Shown here in pieces: positions 54,222 to 62,602 of a stretch of DNA of 64,000 nt. A program made the translations under genes and the position numbers. The notes under the pieces were generated by a model. The model made no database searches. It was not told where the DNA came from and was given only the letters and a program-made list of their open reading frames with translations. Source of the stretch: Neptunitalea lumnitzerae (lineage in GTDB: Bacteria > Bacteroidota > Bacteroidia > Flavobacteriales > Flavobacteriaceae); contig NZ_BRVO01000001.1 of NCBI RefSeq assembly GCF_027924185.1, positions 434,001 through 498,000 on the forward strand, written 5' to 3'. The number at the start of each line of letters is the position of its first letter. Position 1 is the first letter of the stretch.

Positions 54222-55271
54222 TTATTTTTTTAAAGTAAAATAAAATGTTGATCCAACTCCTACGCTAGATTTTAACCATATAGACCCCTTATACAAGTCT
54301 ATAATTTTTTTGACTATTGCTAGCCCTATACCTGAAGAATCAGGGTTGTTATTCAGTTTTTCGAATGTTTTAAATATCTTTTCATGGTATTGTTCCTCTA
54401 TACCAATACCATTGTCTTCAACAAAAAACTCCCAAAAGTTATTTTTATTAGCGCAGCCTATAATTATTTTAGCCTGCTCTTTATCATTATATTTTATGGC
54501 ATTTCCTATGAGGTTTTGAAACAGCTGACGCAACCTCACCGTATCACCCTTTACCACAGGCAAATGATTTTTAATAGTTACCTTCACATGGTTGGGTATA
54601 AACATAGAGTTGATAATATCAGGCACTAAAAAATTAAGATCAACCTCATAGTATTCGGTATCTTCTTTATCTATGGTAGAGTATTCAAGAATACCACTAA
54701 TCAAGGTTTCCATCTTTTGCACGTTGGTTCTTATCAGGTTTAATTTTTCCTTCCCGTTCTCATCAAGTTGGTCAAAATAATCTTCCTTTAACCACAAGGT
54801 AAGGGCGTCTATGCTACGTAAGGGCGATTTTAAATCGTGCGAAACCATGTGTGCATAATTACTAAGCTCATCATTTTGAGTTTCTAAACTTTGCAATAAG
54901 CGTTCTCTTTGCTTGTTGACCACTAAAATTTCTTTGGCTTGATTATTTATAAAATCAAGTAATTTTGAACCATCTACTGCAATATTTTCTTCATCTGACC
55001 CCACGGGCATCGCCGCTATTTTTAGGGTATCTATAATTTTTCTAAGCTTCTTAATTACTTTTTTTTGCGCTTCACTCTCTTTACGCAACTGGGCATTCAC
55101 ATTAAAAAGCTCTTCAGAGCTTAATTGCATGGCACGCTGAATCATAGCAGATTGCTCATCAAAATTATCGTATGACTTACTAATGGCACTTAAAAAGGTT
55201 TCTAAGGCCGGATCATCAACATATTCCGATGGTAAAAATTTACGTATCTGTCTTTTCAGCAATGAATTCAT
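54222..55271 (-). CDS. soluble sensor-less histidine kinase
   Basis: 349 residues without membrane segments. A helical, coiled-coil N-terminus (about 30-135) replaces a sensor domain. HisKA: YAHMVSHDLKSPLRSI (about H145); HATPase: FQNLIGNAIKYND, VEDNGIGIEEQY, SSGIGLAIVKKI, GVGSTFYFTL. Its kinase core is close to that of the PAS kinase two genes upstream. It overlaps the FIST gene by 4 bases (ATGA), which suggests that the FIST protein is its sensor partner. Confidence 0.92.
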   Translation of the reverse strand: MNSLLKRQIRKFLPSEYVDDPALETFLSAISKSYDNFDEQSAMIQRAMQLSSEELFNVNAQLRKESEAQKKVIKKLRKIIDTLKIAAMPVGSDEENIAVDGSKLLDFINNQAKEILVVNKQRERLLQSLETQNDELSNYAHMVSHDLKSPLRSIDALTLWLKEDYFDQLDENGKEKLNLIRTNVQKMETLISGILEYSTIDKEDTEYYEVDLNFLVPDIINSMFIPNHVKVTIKNHLPVVKGDTVRLRQLFQNLIGNAIKYNDKEQAKIIIGCANKNNFWEFFVEDNGIGIEEQYHEKIFKTFEKLNNNPDSSGIGLAIVKKIIDLYKGSIWLKSSVGVGSTFYFTLKK

Positions 55272-56404
55272 ACCTCACTCATCAACGTAATGGTCATAGT
55301 TTGGTTATGCAGCCTGCACCCTTGCTCTCCGCTAAAAGGGGCTATTTCTCCGTACGAATAAAATCCGGTAAGGGTGGTTTCTGCACCAACCACTTCTAAT
55401 ACTTCCTCTACCTCTTCTTCTACCCGTTGATCTAATACCAGTTTTCTACCAATACAACTTACCAACATAGCTAATTCTGGCTTGTTTTTACATTGTTCCA
55501 ATGCTTGCCTTGCCGCCCTCTCAGAGGCATTTGCAATGTTATCTACATTGGTCATCATTAGTTGTACTTTAGAGTTTACTGGTATATCACCAGCCAAAAT
55601 AATGGCATTGGCTTCTTCATCTATATTTAAAATAGACCTAACAATAGCATGCTTACTGCCTTCTGCCACCACATTTAAAGGATATAATAAAGCTGAAGCA
55701 GGTAAATCTTTAGACTTTTCACCCAAGTAATTTTTATAAAGTTCTAAGGCAGGTAAACTATCTAACTCATACAAAACATTGCCCTCAGATTTAGTAACAA
55801 TACGTTCCGGGCCAAAAGGAGTCCACCCCCCATATATTGAGGAGGTTACCTCTAACGCGGTTCCGTAAAAACCAACCGCTACTATTTCTCCTTCCTTTGG
55901 GTTTTCGTTATAGCTAGACAAGGTACGCTCAAAACGGGTATCATCTGCGCACATACCACCGGTAACTAAAATACGCTTTTTCATAGCGTTATTTAAGCCG
56001 CGTGTTAAGTTGCTTCCGTTAATATAGCTACCATCTGTTATAAGTAACATAAACTGTAAGTCTTCCTCCGGAAATTTATTCATTAAATTAGCTCCAGTTT
56101 GGTAATCGTCTCCGTTACCATTTAAAACGTTTTCTGTTTTAATTAGAACATTGGTTTTTTCAAATTCTATAGCGGTAATGGTTACACTTTCTTCATTAAC
56201 CATATTAGAAGAAATATCTCCGCTAGTAGAACCAAATACAATTTCTCCGTCTGGGAACAATCCTTTTATCTCTTCATAGATAGAAGTATCTTCCAATAAA
56301 AATCGGTTACCAAAAACCAACACCAATGGCTTTGATAACACTAAGGCTTTACCAACATATTGCCAAGCCTCATTTTTTCCTCTCTTAAGCTGAACTGTTC
56401 TCAT
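55268..56404 (-). CDS. FIST-domain sensor protein (NosP-like)
   Basis: 378 residues, FIST_N (about 30-215, VLVFGNRFLLEDTSIYEEIKG, FGSTSGDISS) then FIST_C (about 220-365, ending GFYSYGEIAPFSGEQGCRLHNQTMTITL). The FIST architecture is that of NosP, haem-based nitric-oxide sensors that regulate partner kinases. Haem binding here is inference, since the ligand residues are not established from sequence. Translationally coupled to the following kinase (ATGA overlap) and 6 bases after the PAS kinase. Confidence 0.88.
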   Translation of the reverse strand: MRTVQLKRGKNEAWQYVGKALVLSKPLVLVFGNRFLLEDTSIYEEIKGLFPDGEIVFGSTSGDISSNMVNEESVTITAIEFEKTNVLIKTENVLNGNGDDYQTGANLMNKFPEEDLQFMLLITDGSYINGSNLTRGLNNAMKKRILVTGGMCADDTRFERTLSSYNENPKEGEIVAVGFYGTALEVTSSIYGGWTPFGPERIVTKSEGNVLYELDSLPALELYKNYLGEKSKDLPASALLYPLNVVAEGSKHAIVRSILNIDEEANAIILAGDIPVNSKVQLMMTNVDNIANASERAARQALEQCKNKPELAMLVSCIGRKLVLDQRVEEEVEEVLEVVGAETTLTGFYSYGEIAPFSGEQGCRLHNQTMTITLMSEV

Positions 56405-56410
56405 ACTATA

Positions 56411-58399
56411 TTATGCAATAATTTTTTTGCTAATGGTAAAGTAAAAAGTGGTGCCGTTGCCTACCGCACTTTCTACCCAAACATCTCCTCCGTAGAGTTT
56501 TACAATTTTTTTTACAATTGACAACCCAATACCGGTGGAGTCTTTACTTTTATTGAGGGAATGAAAAATTTCAAAAATCTTGTCATGGTATTTGGCATCT
56601 ATACCCATACCATTATCTTTAACATAAAAGGTGTACTTATCCTTTCCATTTTCCATACCCACTTGTACATGCCCCTGTTCTTTATCTATAAACTTAATGG
56701 CATTGCTTATTAAGTTTTGAAATACTTGCTGTATTTTAGTTTTCTCTGCTTGTATTACCGGCATTTCAGTTTCTATATCAACCTTTACATGCTCTGGTAT
56801 ATACAATAGTTGCAGAATATCTTTTATTACCAAATCGGTGTTTACCGACTCTAGTTCTATGGTAGTAGAACCTGCACTAGAATAGTTTAAAATATCGGTA
56901 ATTAATTGTTCCATTTTTTCTAGGGTAGACTCAATAAGTGCAAAGTTTTGCATACTTAACTCATCTAACTTATCTTGGTTATCTTCTTTTAACCAACTTA
57001 CCAAGGCATAGATACTACGTAAAGGCGACTTCAAATCATGCGATACAATATGCGCATACTCTTGTAACTCTACATTACTTTTTTCCAACTTTTGCAAGAG
57101 CGCTTCTTTCTGAAACTCTAGGTTTTTAATATCGGTAATATCTAATACTACCCCAATAGAACCTATTAACTTACCCTCTAGCGTATAGTTAGGCCCACCA
57201 CTAATTAACCAATAGCGTTTAGCTCCTTTTTTAGTGTAGGCAGTTACCTCATACGAGGTTGAAATACCAGAACTTCTATTGCTTCTTACCTCATTTAGCA
57301 ACTCAGTATCGCCCTCTTTAAACACTAAATCAGTGCCAATTTTACCAATAAGCTCTTTCTCGGTATACCCTGTCATTTTACACAAACTTTGGTTTACCAT
57401 TAGTATTCTATTATCAAGGTCAACCTCAACCAATCCAAGGTTCATGTTAGCTATAATGTTACTATACTTTTGCCTTTCTACTTCCAGGCTCTTTCTATAT
57501 TTCTTTTTAAGCGTAATATCTGTAAAACTCCATAGGTGACCTCTAAATTTTGTACCTTCTAAAACGGGCATATAGTTTCTCTCTAGCACCATTCCATTTT
57601 TAAGTACTATTTCATCACCTAATACCTCTACTCTATTGGCTATAATTTCTTCATACCTAGCTCTAAATTCATCGGCGTCTTCAAACAGGCGTTCATCTAT
57701 TATAAAGCTAGATACCTTTTCGGTATCGTTAAGGTCGGTAGTTTCAGGTAAATCAAAAAACTCATACATCTTTTTGTTTACCAAAATAGTATTGTTATGC
57801 TCATCTAACATGATTACTCCACTTTCTAAGTGTTGTACCAATAACGACAATCTGTTTTGAGAAGATTTTAATTTTTGTTCAGATTCACTCTGCTTGGTAA
57901 TATCGGTAAAAATACCCTGTATGGCTACCGCCTTTTTATTTTCGTTGTGCAATAAACTAGCGTTTATGTGCAGTATTTTTTCTTCTGAATTTTTAGAAAT
58001 TATATGAACCCTTAAATCCTTTAACTGCTCATTTTCTAACAGCATTTTAAACGCCTTGCTCATTTTTTCAGCATCCTCTTTCACTACAAGGCTCTGAATA
58101 TTAAAGCTCTCTTTTACGCTATCATACCCTAAAAGATCTACTGCAGCATCGTTCATTTTTAAAACGTTACCCGATAAATCCATCATTAGATAGGCATCTA
58201 CCAAGTTGGTAAAAACCCCTGTTAGCTCTGAGCGAGTGGCAATAAATAGTTTATGAAGTTTGTTGTTAGACTCTTGAAGTTGCTGTGTAAGCTTGTAAAG
58301 CTCGGCAGATTTTTGCTCTAAAATTTGCTCAGATTGTTTTCTGGCTTCTTTTTCTCTTTTTAAAGCTCGTTCTAATATCGCAACTCTATCTTGTTCCAT
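56411..58399 (-). CDS. multi-PAS histidine kinase
   Basis: 662 residues, soluble. A coiled-coil start (ALKREKEARKQSEQILEQKSAELY, typical of kinases encoded next to H-NOX genes) is followed by three PAS domains (about 60-170, 185-300, 310-425), HisKA (YAHIVSHDLKSPLRSI, about H445) and HATPase (FQNLISNAIKFID, VKDNGMGIDAKY, STGIGLSIVKKI). The start overlaps the H-NOX stop by one base. By analogy with other H-NOX/kinase pairs, NO-bound H-NOX would inhibit it; this is inference. Confidence 0.93.
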   Translation of the reverse strand: MEQDRVAILERALKREKEARKQSEQILEQKSAELYKLTQQLQESNNKLHKLFIATRSELTGVFTNLVDAYLMMDLSGNVLKMNDAAVDLLGYDSVKESFNIQSLVVKEDAEKMSKAFKMLLENEQLKDLRVHIISKNSEEKILHINASLLHNENKKAVAIQGIFTDITKQSESEQKLKSSQNRLSLLVQHLESGVIMLDEHNNTILVNKKMYEFFDLPETTDLNDTEKVSSFIIDERLFEDADEFRARYEEIIANRVEVLGDEIVLKNGMVLERNYMPVLEGTKFRGHLWSFTDITLKKKYRKSLEVERQKYSNIIANMNLGLVEVDLDNRILMVNQSLCKMTGYTEKELIGKIGTDLVFKEGDTELLNEVRSNRSSGISTSYEVTAYTKKGAKRYWLISGGPNYTLEGKLIGSIGVVLDITDIKNLEFQKEALLQKLEKSNVELQEYAHIVSHDLKSPLRSIYALVSWLKEDNQDKLDELSMQNFALIESTLEKMEQLITDILNYSSAGSTTIELESVNTDLVIKDILQLLYIPEHVKVDIETEMPVIQAEKTKIQQVFQNLISNAIKFIDKEQGHVQVGMENGKDKYTFYVKDNGMGIDAKYHDKIFEIFHSLNKSKDSTGIGLSIVKKIVKLYGGDVWVESAVGNGTTFYFTISKKIIA

Positions 58400-58938
58400 C
58401 AGGTTTTATGAATGACAAATTTTACTTCTGTACCGTCTTCCTTCAATTTTTCTGTTAAAATGGTTGCCTGAGTATTAAAATGAGCAAAGGTGCTTTGCAT
58501 TAATCCGAGTCCGAAACAGTGCATTGCTCTGCTCGATTTGTAAATCATTACCAACGAATCGTCTGTTTTTTCTAAAACATCAAAAGTTGGTAATTCAGCA
58601 TCTGGGTAAATTTTTATAACCTCTACATGAATATGATTTTCTATAGAAGAAAGCATTTCAATAGGGTCTTTGTACATATCAAAAAAGCTGCTATAACTAC
58701 GCTTTAATGCAGTAAAAAAATGCTCTGCATATACAAAAAGCAAATCGTCCGTAGCAATACCAGTATGCTTGCTTAAATTACCAAGCAGTTGTAACATTTC
58801 TGAGAAATTGTATGTACCTACAGAGGTATACACCCCACCCGAAGCCAACTTAGACTCTTCAATAATGGTATCCACCATTTCCAATCCAAACTTTTGCTCT
58901 ACAAGTTCTAAAAACTCGGTAAATACAATCCCTTTCAT
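58399..58938 (-). CDS. H-NOX (haem NO-binding) domain protein
   Basis: 179 residues, the length of a stand-alone H-NOX. The haem-contact residues are present: proximal His in NHIHVEVIKIYPDAELP (about H104) and the porphyrin-binding Y-x-S-x-R as YKSSR (Y133, S135, R137). H-NOX proteins bind NO (some also O2) through Fe(II) haem. The missing polar distal Tyr cannot be judged from sequence alone. Starts one base after the receiver protein gene ends. Confidence 0.92.
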   Translation of the reverse strand: MKGIVFTEFLELVEQKFGLEMVDTIIEESKLASGGVYTSVGTYNFSEMLQLLGNLSKHTGIATDDLLFVYAEHFFTALKRSYSSFFDMYKDPIEMLSSIENHIHVEVIKIYPDAELPTFDVLEKTDDSLVMIYKSSRAMHCFGLGLMQSTFAHFNTQATILTEKLKEDGTEVKFVIHKT

Positions 58939-58939
58939 C

Positions 58940-59353
58940 TTATCCCTTAATTAACTCGTTAATACTCCAATACTCTAATACTCTGGTAATTTTCTCAACG
59001 TAATCTTCGTACTTTAAGGGCTTAATAACGTATCCGGCAATTCCAATTTTGTAACATTCTAACAAATCTTTCTGATTGCTAGAAGTAGTTAACACAACAG
59101 TAGGAATGTACCTCAAGGTATCATTATTTTTTAAGATTGACAAAAATTCTATTCCATTTATTTTTGGCATATTCAAATCCAAAAGAATAACATCTGGCAA
59201 TCTATCCTTATGCTCTAACACTTCTAGAGCTTCCTCTCCATTCTTTGCCTCTATAATAGATAGGTTCAGTTGCAACTTACTAACAGTTCGGTTAAACTTC
59301 ATAACTTCTATCATGTCGTCTTCTATAAGAAGTACTTTTAGTGAATTTGTCAT
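58940..59353 (-). CDS. single-domain response regulator (CheY-like)
   Basis: 137 residues, a receiver domain only: acidic pair EDD near residue 11, phospho-acceptor D59 in ILLDLNMP, Thr/Ser in VVLTTSS and Lys in GYVIKPL. No output domain, so it probably acts as a phosphate carrier between kinase and Hpt, or as a sink. First gene of the seven-gene operon; promoter with LytTR-type box 5. Confidence 0.92.
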   Translation of the reverse strand: MTNSLKVLLIEDDMIEVMKFNRTVSKLQLNLSIIEAKNGEEALEVLEHKDRLPDVILLDLNMPKINGIEFLSILKNNDTLRYIPTVVLTTSSNQKDLLECYKIGIAGYVIKPLKYEDYVEKITRVLEYWSINELIKG

Positions 59354-59395
59354 TTCTAGCTAATTTTTAACGATGTAAAAATAGGTAACATTAAA

Positions 59396-59465
59396 CAAAA
59401 ACTGAGCACCCTTACGCTACTTGGAATTTACTATAGTTGAACGGTAGTTAAGTGTAGACGAACGG
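59396..59465 (-). promoter_or_regulatory. LytTR-type direct-repeat box 5 and -7 element (signalling operon promoter)
   Basis: Minus strand: CCGTTCGTCTACA (59453-59465) and CCGTTCAACTATA (59432-59444), 21 bp apart, 10 of 13 identical; the clearest direct repeat of the five. A weaker -7 element AGTTTTTG (59396-59403) follows after 25 bases. It suggests that the LytTR regulator controls its own operon. The rest of the gap (59466-59675) shows nothing clear. Confidence 0.7.
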
Positions 59466-59675
59466 AAAACCGTTTTTTAACCCATAGATTAACTACACCC
59501 CTATACTCTTATAATTTAGTAAGAAATTACCAATAAATGTAAGCTTTACACCATTAGATGTAGCGTTGCGTATTACAGTTTGTAAGACAAACATACATAT
59601 TTTAACGCCATCTATAATGGCAAAATTTTGTTAAAAATCCGAAATTTAAGTTATGTACTTTGAAGAAATAACACC

Positions 59676-60872
59676 TTATAATAGTGCTTTAGACACCCTG
59701 TTAGCTGCTATTTTAGAAGCCCCAAAACCTAGCACTGTAATGGTAAGCATTACCACCACCATATCGGTTACTTTTGGTGCTACCGGGTAAGGCAACGATG
59801 GCGATATAAACACAAATGGCGAAACCTGCTGTACATATAGCAATACATAGGCAATACCCAAACCTAACAACCCACCTATTACCGTTATAAGCGCCCCCAT
59901 TAAAAAGAAGATAAGGCGTAGTTGCTTTAGGGTAACCCCCATTGCATAGAGTGTTTTTAGGTTTTCTTTTTTATCAAGAATCATCATGGTAATAGCACCG
60001 GCAAGGTTAAACAGTGCTACAATAAGTACCAAGGTAAAAATAAGGTAAATAGCAATATTCTCGGTATTTAGCATACGGTACAAAGCATCATTTAATTGCT
60101 CTCTGTTTTTTACTACCACCTTATTGCTAAACAAGGTTTCTATAGCCGTACGCACCACCTCTGGGTTGGCACCCTCGGTAAGTTTTAGTTCTATAAACGA
60201 TACTTGGTTAGCAGGTATAGAAGCCAGTTCGCGCGCCATACTTATGGGTGCAAACACATATTTTTTGTCTAGCTCTTCCGTTACTTGGTAAATACCTGTG
60301 GCAATTACAAAAGCCTCGTTAAAAGGTTTAGAGGTGCTGGTAATACTACCTTCCCCTGGTTTGGGCACTATAATCTGCAGGCGGTTGTTACGGTCAAAAA
60401 TACCCATACCTAAGGTATTAGATATTCCGTTACCTATTACTACCGATTGCTTAGACAATACCCAACTACCATAGCCCAAAATACTATCTATAGCATTTAC
60501 GTTACCGTAGTTTTCATCTACCCCTTTAATGTACGCAATGTGGTTTTTCTGTTTAAAATTTAAAAACACCCGCTCCTCTATAACCTTGGTATACTGCGCC
60601 ACCCCTTCTATAGCACTTAACTGTTTAAGTAAGCTATCGGTAACGGTAATGGTTTTACCCGTAGCAGGGGTAACTTTAAGGTCAGGATCAAAAACTGAGG
60701 CAAAGGTTACACTAAACTTTTCTAACCCGGCAAACCCAGCCAATACAATAAACAATGCAGCAGCAGCTACTACCACCACAAACGCAGAAATGCCATTGAT
60801 AATATTAATGGCATTTTGTTTACTTTTAGAAACAAGGTAACGTGCGGCTATGTAAAAAGGTACATTCAACAA
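59676..60872 (-). CDS. ABC transporter permease, LolC/LolE-FtsX family
   Basis: 398 residues with four membrane segments: one near the N-terminus (INGISAFVVVVAAAALFIVLAG) and three in the C-terminal third, enclosing a large periplasmic domain. This MacB/FtsX topology and the start FYIAARYLVSKSKQNAINIIN fit LolE-like lipoprotein-release permeases. It extracts lipoproteins from the inner membrane for transfer to the outer membrane. It follows rbfA by 9 bases. Confidence 0.88.
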   Translation of the reverse strand: MLNVPFYIAARYLVSKSKQNAINIINGISAFVVVVAAAALFIVLAGFAGLEKFSVTFASVFDPDLKVTPATGKTITVTDSLLKQLSAIEGVAQYTKVIEERVFLNFKQKNHIAYIKGVDENYGNVNAIDSILGYGSWVLSKQSVVIGNGISNTLGMGIFDRNNRLQIIVPKPGEGSITSTSKPFNEAFVIATGIYQVTEELDKKYVFAPISMARELASIPANQVSFIELKLTEGANPEVVRTAIETLFSNKVVVKNREQLNDALYRMLNTENIAIYLIFTLVLIVALFNLAGAITMMILDKKENLKTLYAMGVTLKQLRLIFFLMGALITVIGGLLGLGIAYVLLYVQQVSPFVFISPSLPYPVAPKVTDMVVVMLTITVLGFGASKIAANRVSKALL

Positions 60873-60881
60873 TAACCCTGC

Positions 60882-61274
60882 TTAAGATTTTTTACGCTTT
60901 TCTAACAAGTCCGGATTTTCAATAGGATTGTCTCCGCCTTTTAACGATTTGTCAATTTTATCTATATACTCTAAAGAGTCGTCTATAGCAAAATCTAGCT
61001 CTGGCATTCTGCGCAATTGGTTTCGCGTACGTTGTGCCAAATTGTGTTTTATGCTATGCTTGTTAGACTGTATACCTTCTAATAATTCACTTCCTTTATC
61101 ACTCGGAAATATGCTTAAATACACCTTAGCCAACGATAAATCTACCGTTACATGTACTTTAGTTACCGAAATTAGTACGCCATGTAACCCACCTTCTCTT
61201 GCAGCGCCCTGTAAAATATCTACAAGATCGCGCTGTAATACACCTGCAATTTTTTTCTGTCTGTTACTTTCCAT
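60882..61274 (-). CDS. rbfA: 30S ribosome-binding factor A
   Basis: 130 residues. It starts MESNRQKKIAGVLQRDLVDIL and contains VTKVHVTVDLSLAKVYLSIFP and LRRMPELDFAIDDSLEY, the KH-like core of RbfA. It binds 16S rRNA during late 30S maturation. First gene of rbfA-lolE; transcribed away from mce across 96 bases. Confidence 0.95.
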   Translation of the reverse strand: MESNRQKKIAGVLQRDLVDILQGAAREGGLHGVLISVTKVHVTVDLSLAKVYLSIFPSDKGSELLEGIQSNKHSIKHNLAQRTRNQLRRMPELDFAIDDSLEYIDKIDKSLKGGDNPIENPDLLEKRKKS

Positions 61275-61370
61275 AGGGCAAAAATACGTAATTTAGTAGA
61301 GGTTACACACTTCTTATATAAAAGTAACCATTTACCAGATAAACACAAACAACAAACAAATGAAGTTATC

Positions 61371-61772
61371 ATGAGAAAAATTGAACACATAGGCATTGCT
61401 GTAAAAGACATAGAAGCCTCTAACAGCGTGTTTGAAGCACTTTTTGGCGAAGCCGAGTATAAGACAGAAGCCGTGGAGAGCGAGGGCGTTAAAACCTCTT
61501 TTTTTAAGGTGGGGCCTAATAAAATAGAATTGTTAGAGGCTACCAACCCCGACAGCCCCATTGCCAAGTACATTGCCAAAAAGGGCGAAGGCATACACCA
61601 CATTGCTTTTGATGTAGAAGATATTACCACCGAAATAGCAAGATTAAAAGAAAAAGGATTTGTAGTTTTAAACGAAATACCTAAAAAAGGTGCTGATAAT
61701 AAGCTGGTTGCTTTTTTACACCCAAAAGGCACCAACGGTGTTTTAGTAGAATTGTGCCAAGAAATATCATAA
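61371..61772 (+). CDS. mce: methylmalonyl-CoA epimerase
   Basis: 133 residues, one VOC domain with metal-binding residues in KIEHIGIAVKD (His), EGIHHIAFDV (His) and NGVLVELCQ (Glu). It interconverts (R)- and (S)-methylmalonyl-CoA in propionate metabolism. Single gene with ~60 bases to the tRNA downstream. Confidence 0.94.
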   Translation: MRKIEHIGIAVKDIEASNSVFEALFGEAEYKTEAVESEGVKTSFFKVGPNKIELLEATNPDSPIAKYIAKKGEGIHHIAFDVEDITTEIARLKEKGFVVLNEIPKKGADNKLVAFLHPKGTNGVLVELCQEIS

Positions 61773-61832
61773 AATGCTAATTTTGTTTGGTGCATTACTA
61801 AAATAATAGTAATATTGCATCCGCAAAACGCA

Positions 61833-61906
61833 GGTCCTATAGCTCAGCTGGTTAGAGCACCTGACTCATAATCAGGGGGTCCATGGTTCGAGCCCATGTG
61901 GGACCA
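61833..61906 (+). tRNA. tRNA with CAT anticodon (Met elongator, or lysidine-type Ile)
   Basis: A full cloverleaf reads: acceptor GGTCCTA/TGGGACC, D-arm GCTC/GAGC, anticodon stem CCTGA/TCAGG with loop CTCATAA, T-arm CATGG-TTCGAGC-CCATG. CCA is not encoded. The CAT anticodon alone does not decide Met or Ile2. The acceptor pairs C4-G69 and C5-G68 are those used by TilS on tRNA-Ile2 in E. coli, so the Ile reading should not be dismissed. Confidence 0.92.
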
Positions 61907-61920
61907 CTACTTAGCGTTAC

Positions 61921-61953
61921 AAAACCCTTACAGGAAACTGTGAGGGTTTTTTG
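61921..61953 (+). terminator. intrinsic terminator after the tRNA
   Basis: A GAAA-capped hairpin with stem AACCCTTACAG/CTGTGAGGGTT (one T-G pair) is followed by TTTTGTTT, 15 bases after the tRNA. Confidence 0.85.
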
Positions 61954-62602
61954 TTTGGGATTAACAAGAATAGGGTTAATGTTTTTACATTCCATAAAAC
62001 CAAAAAAAATCTTCACAAAAACATTAACTTCCCATTGATTACTAATACCATACACCAAAAAAAAATCAGCTTACCAATATTCAAAGTTACAATCAACTTT
62101 AGCGAAACTTGAGCTAAGAGACACAGCACCTTTATGAACATAAGTCTTTTGCATTAAAATAACTAGATTAGGTAAACATATTCTTGTGGGATGAAGTAAA
62201 AAAAAAGACTGTATACAAATTTTTCTTAAATTTGCAATAATTAACCATCAAAATTTTTTGTCAGTGACAAAATAACCAAAATAAGCCAATATGACATAAA
62301 AGTCATATTTGGCATAAAAAGTGTATTTAATTAATTTCGATTAATCACTAACCTATGTTATTTCTGAGACTTACAATCTAAGATATAACACTTAACCATT
62401 AATCGGATTTTTGTAACATTTAAACCTTCTTTGTGGTAAAAGCAGGTGCAAATATTATAAAAAATATAATTAAAAACAAAGTATAATTTAAATTTTAAAA
62501 CTGTAGAAGCTCATAAATTATTGACTTAGTGGATAGTGACTTTAAAAAATCACTACAATACCAAATGGTAAACTTATTTTTTATAATATAAATTTTTCGC
62601 AA
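61954..62602. other. AT-rich stretch without a clear gene; promoter-like element and two inverted repeats
   Basis: No convincing ORF. TAAATTTG at 62227-62234 is a perfect Bacteroidota -7 element on the plus strand. Just after it lie two inverted repeats: TTTTGTC/GACAAAA (62256-62272) and GCCAATATGAC/GTCATATTTGGC (62285-62313, one extra base). They could form the start of a ~360-base leader for the gene at 62603, a small RNA, or a regulator site. No repeat of the tRNA 3' end was found here. Confidence 0.4.

Noticed and set aside
61220-61795. 191-residue minus-strand ORF opposite mce
   Set aside because: It overlaps mce entirely, whose VOC motifs are clear, and its translation resembles no family.
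62227-62313. Retron-like non-coding RNA
   Set aside because: A promoter-like element and hairpins are present but no reverse transcriptase is encoded in the window.
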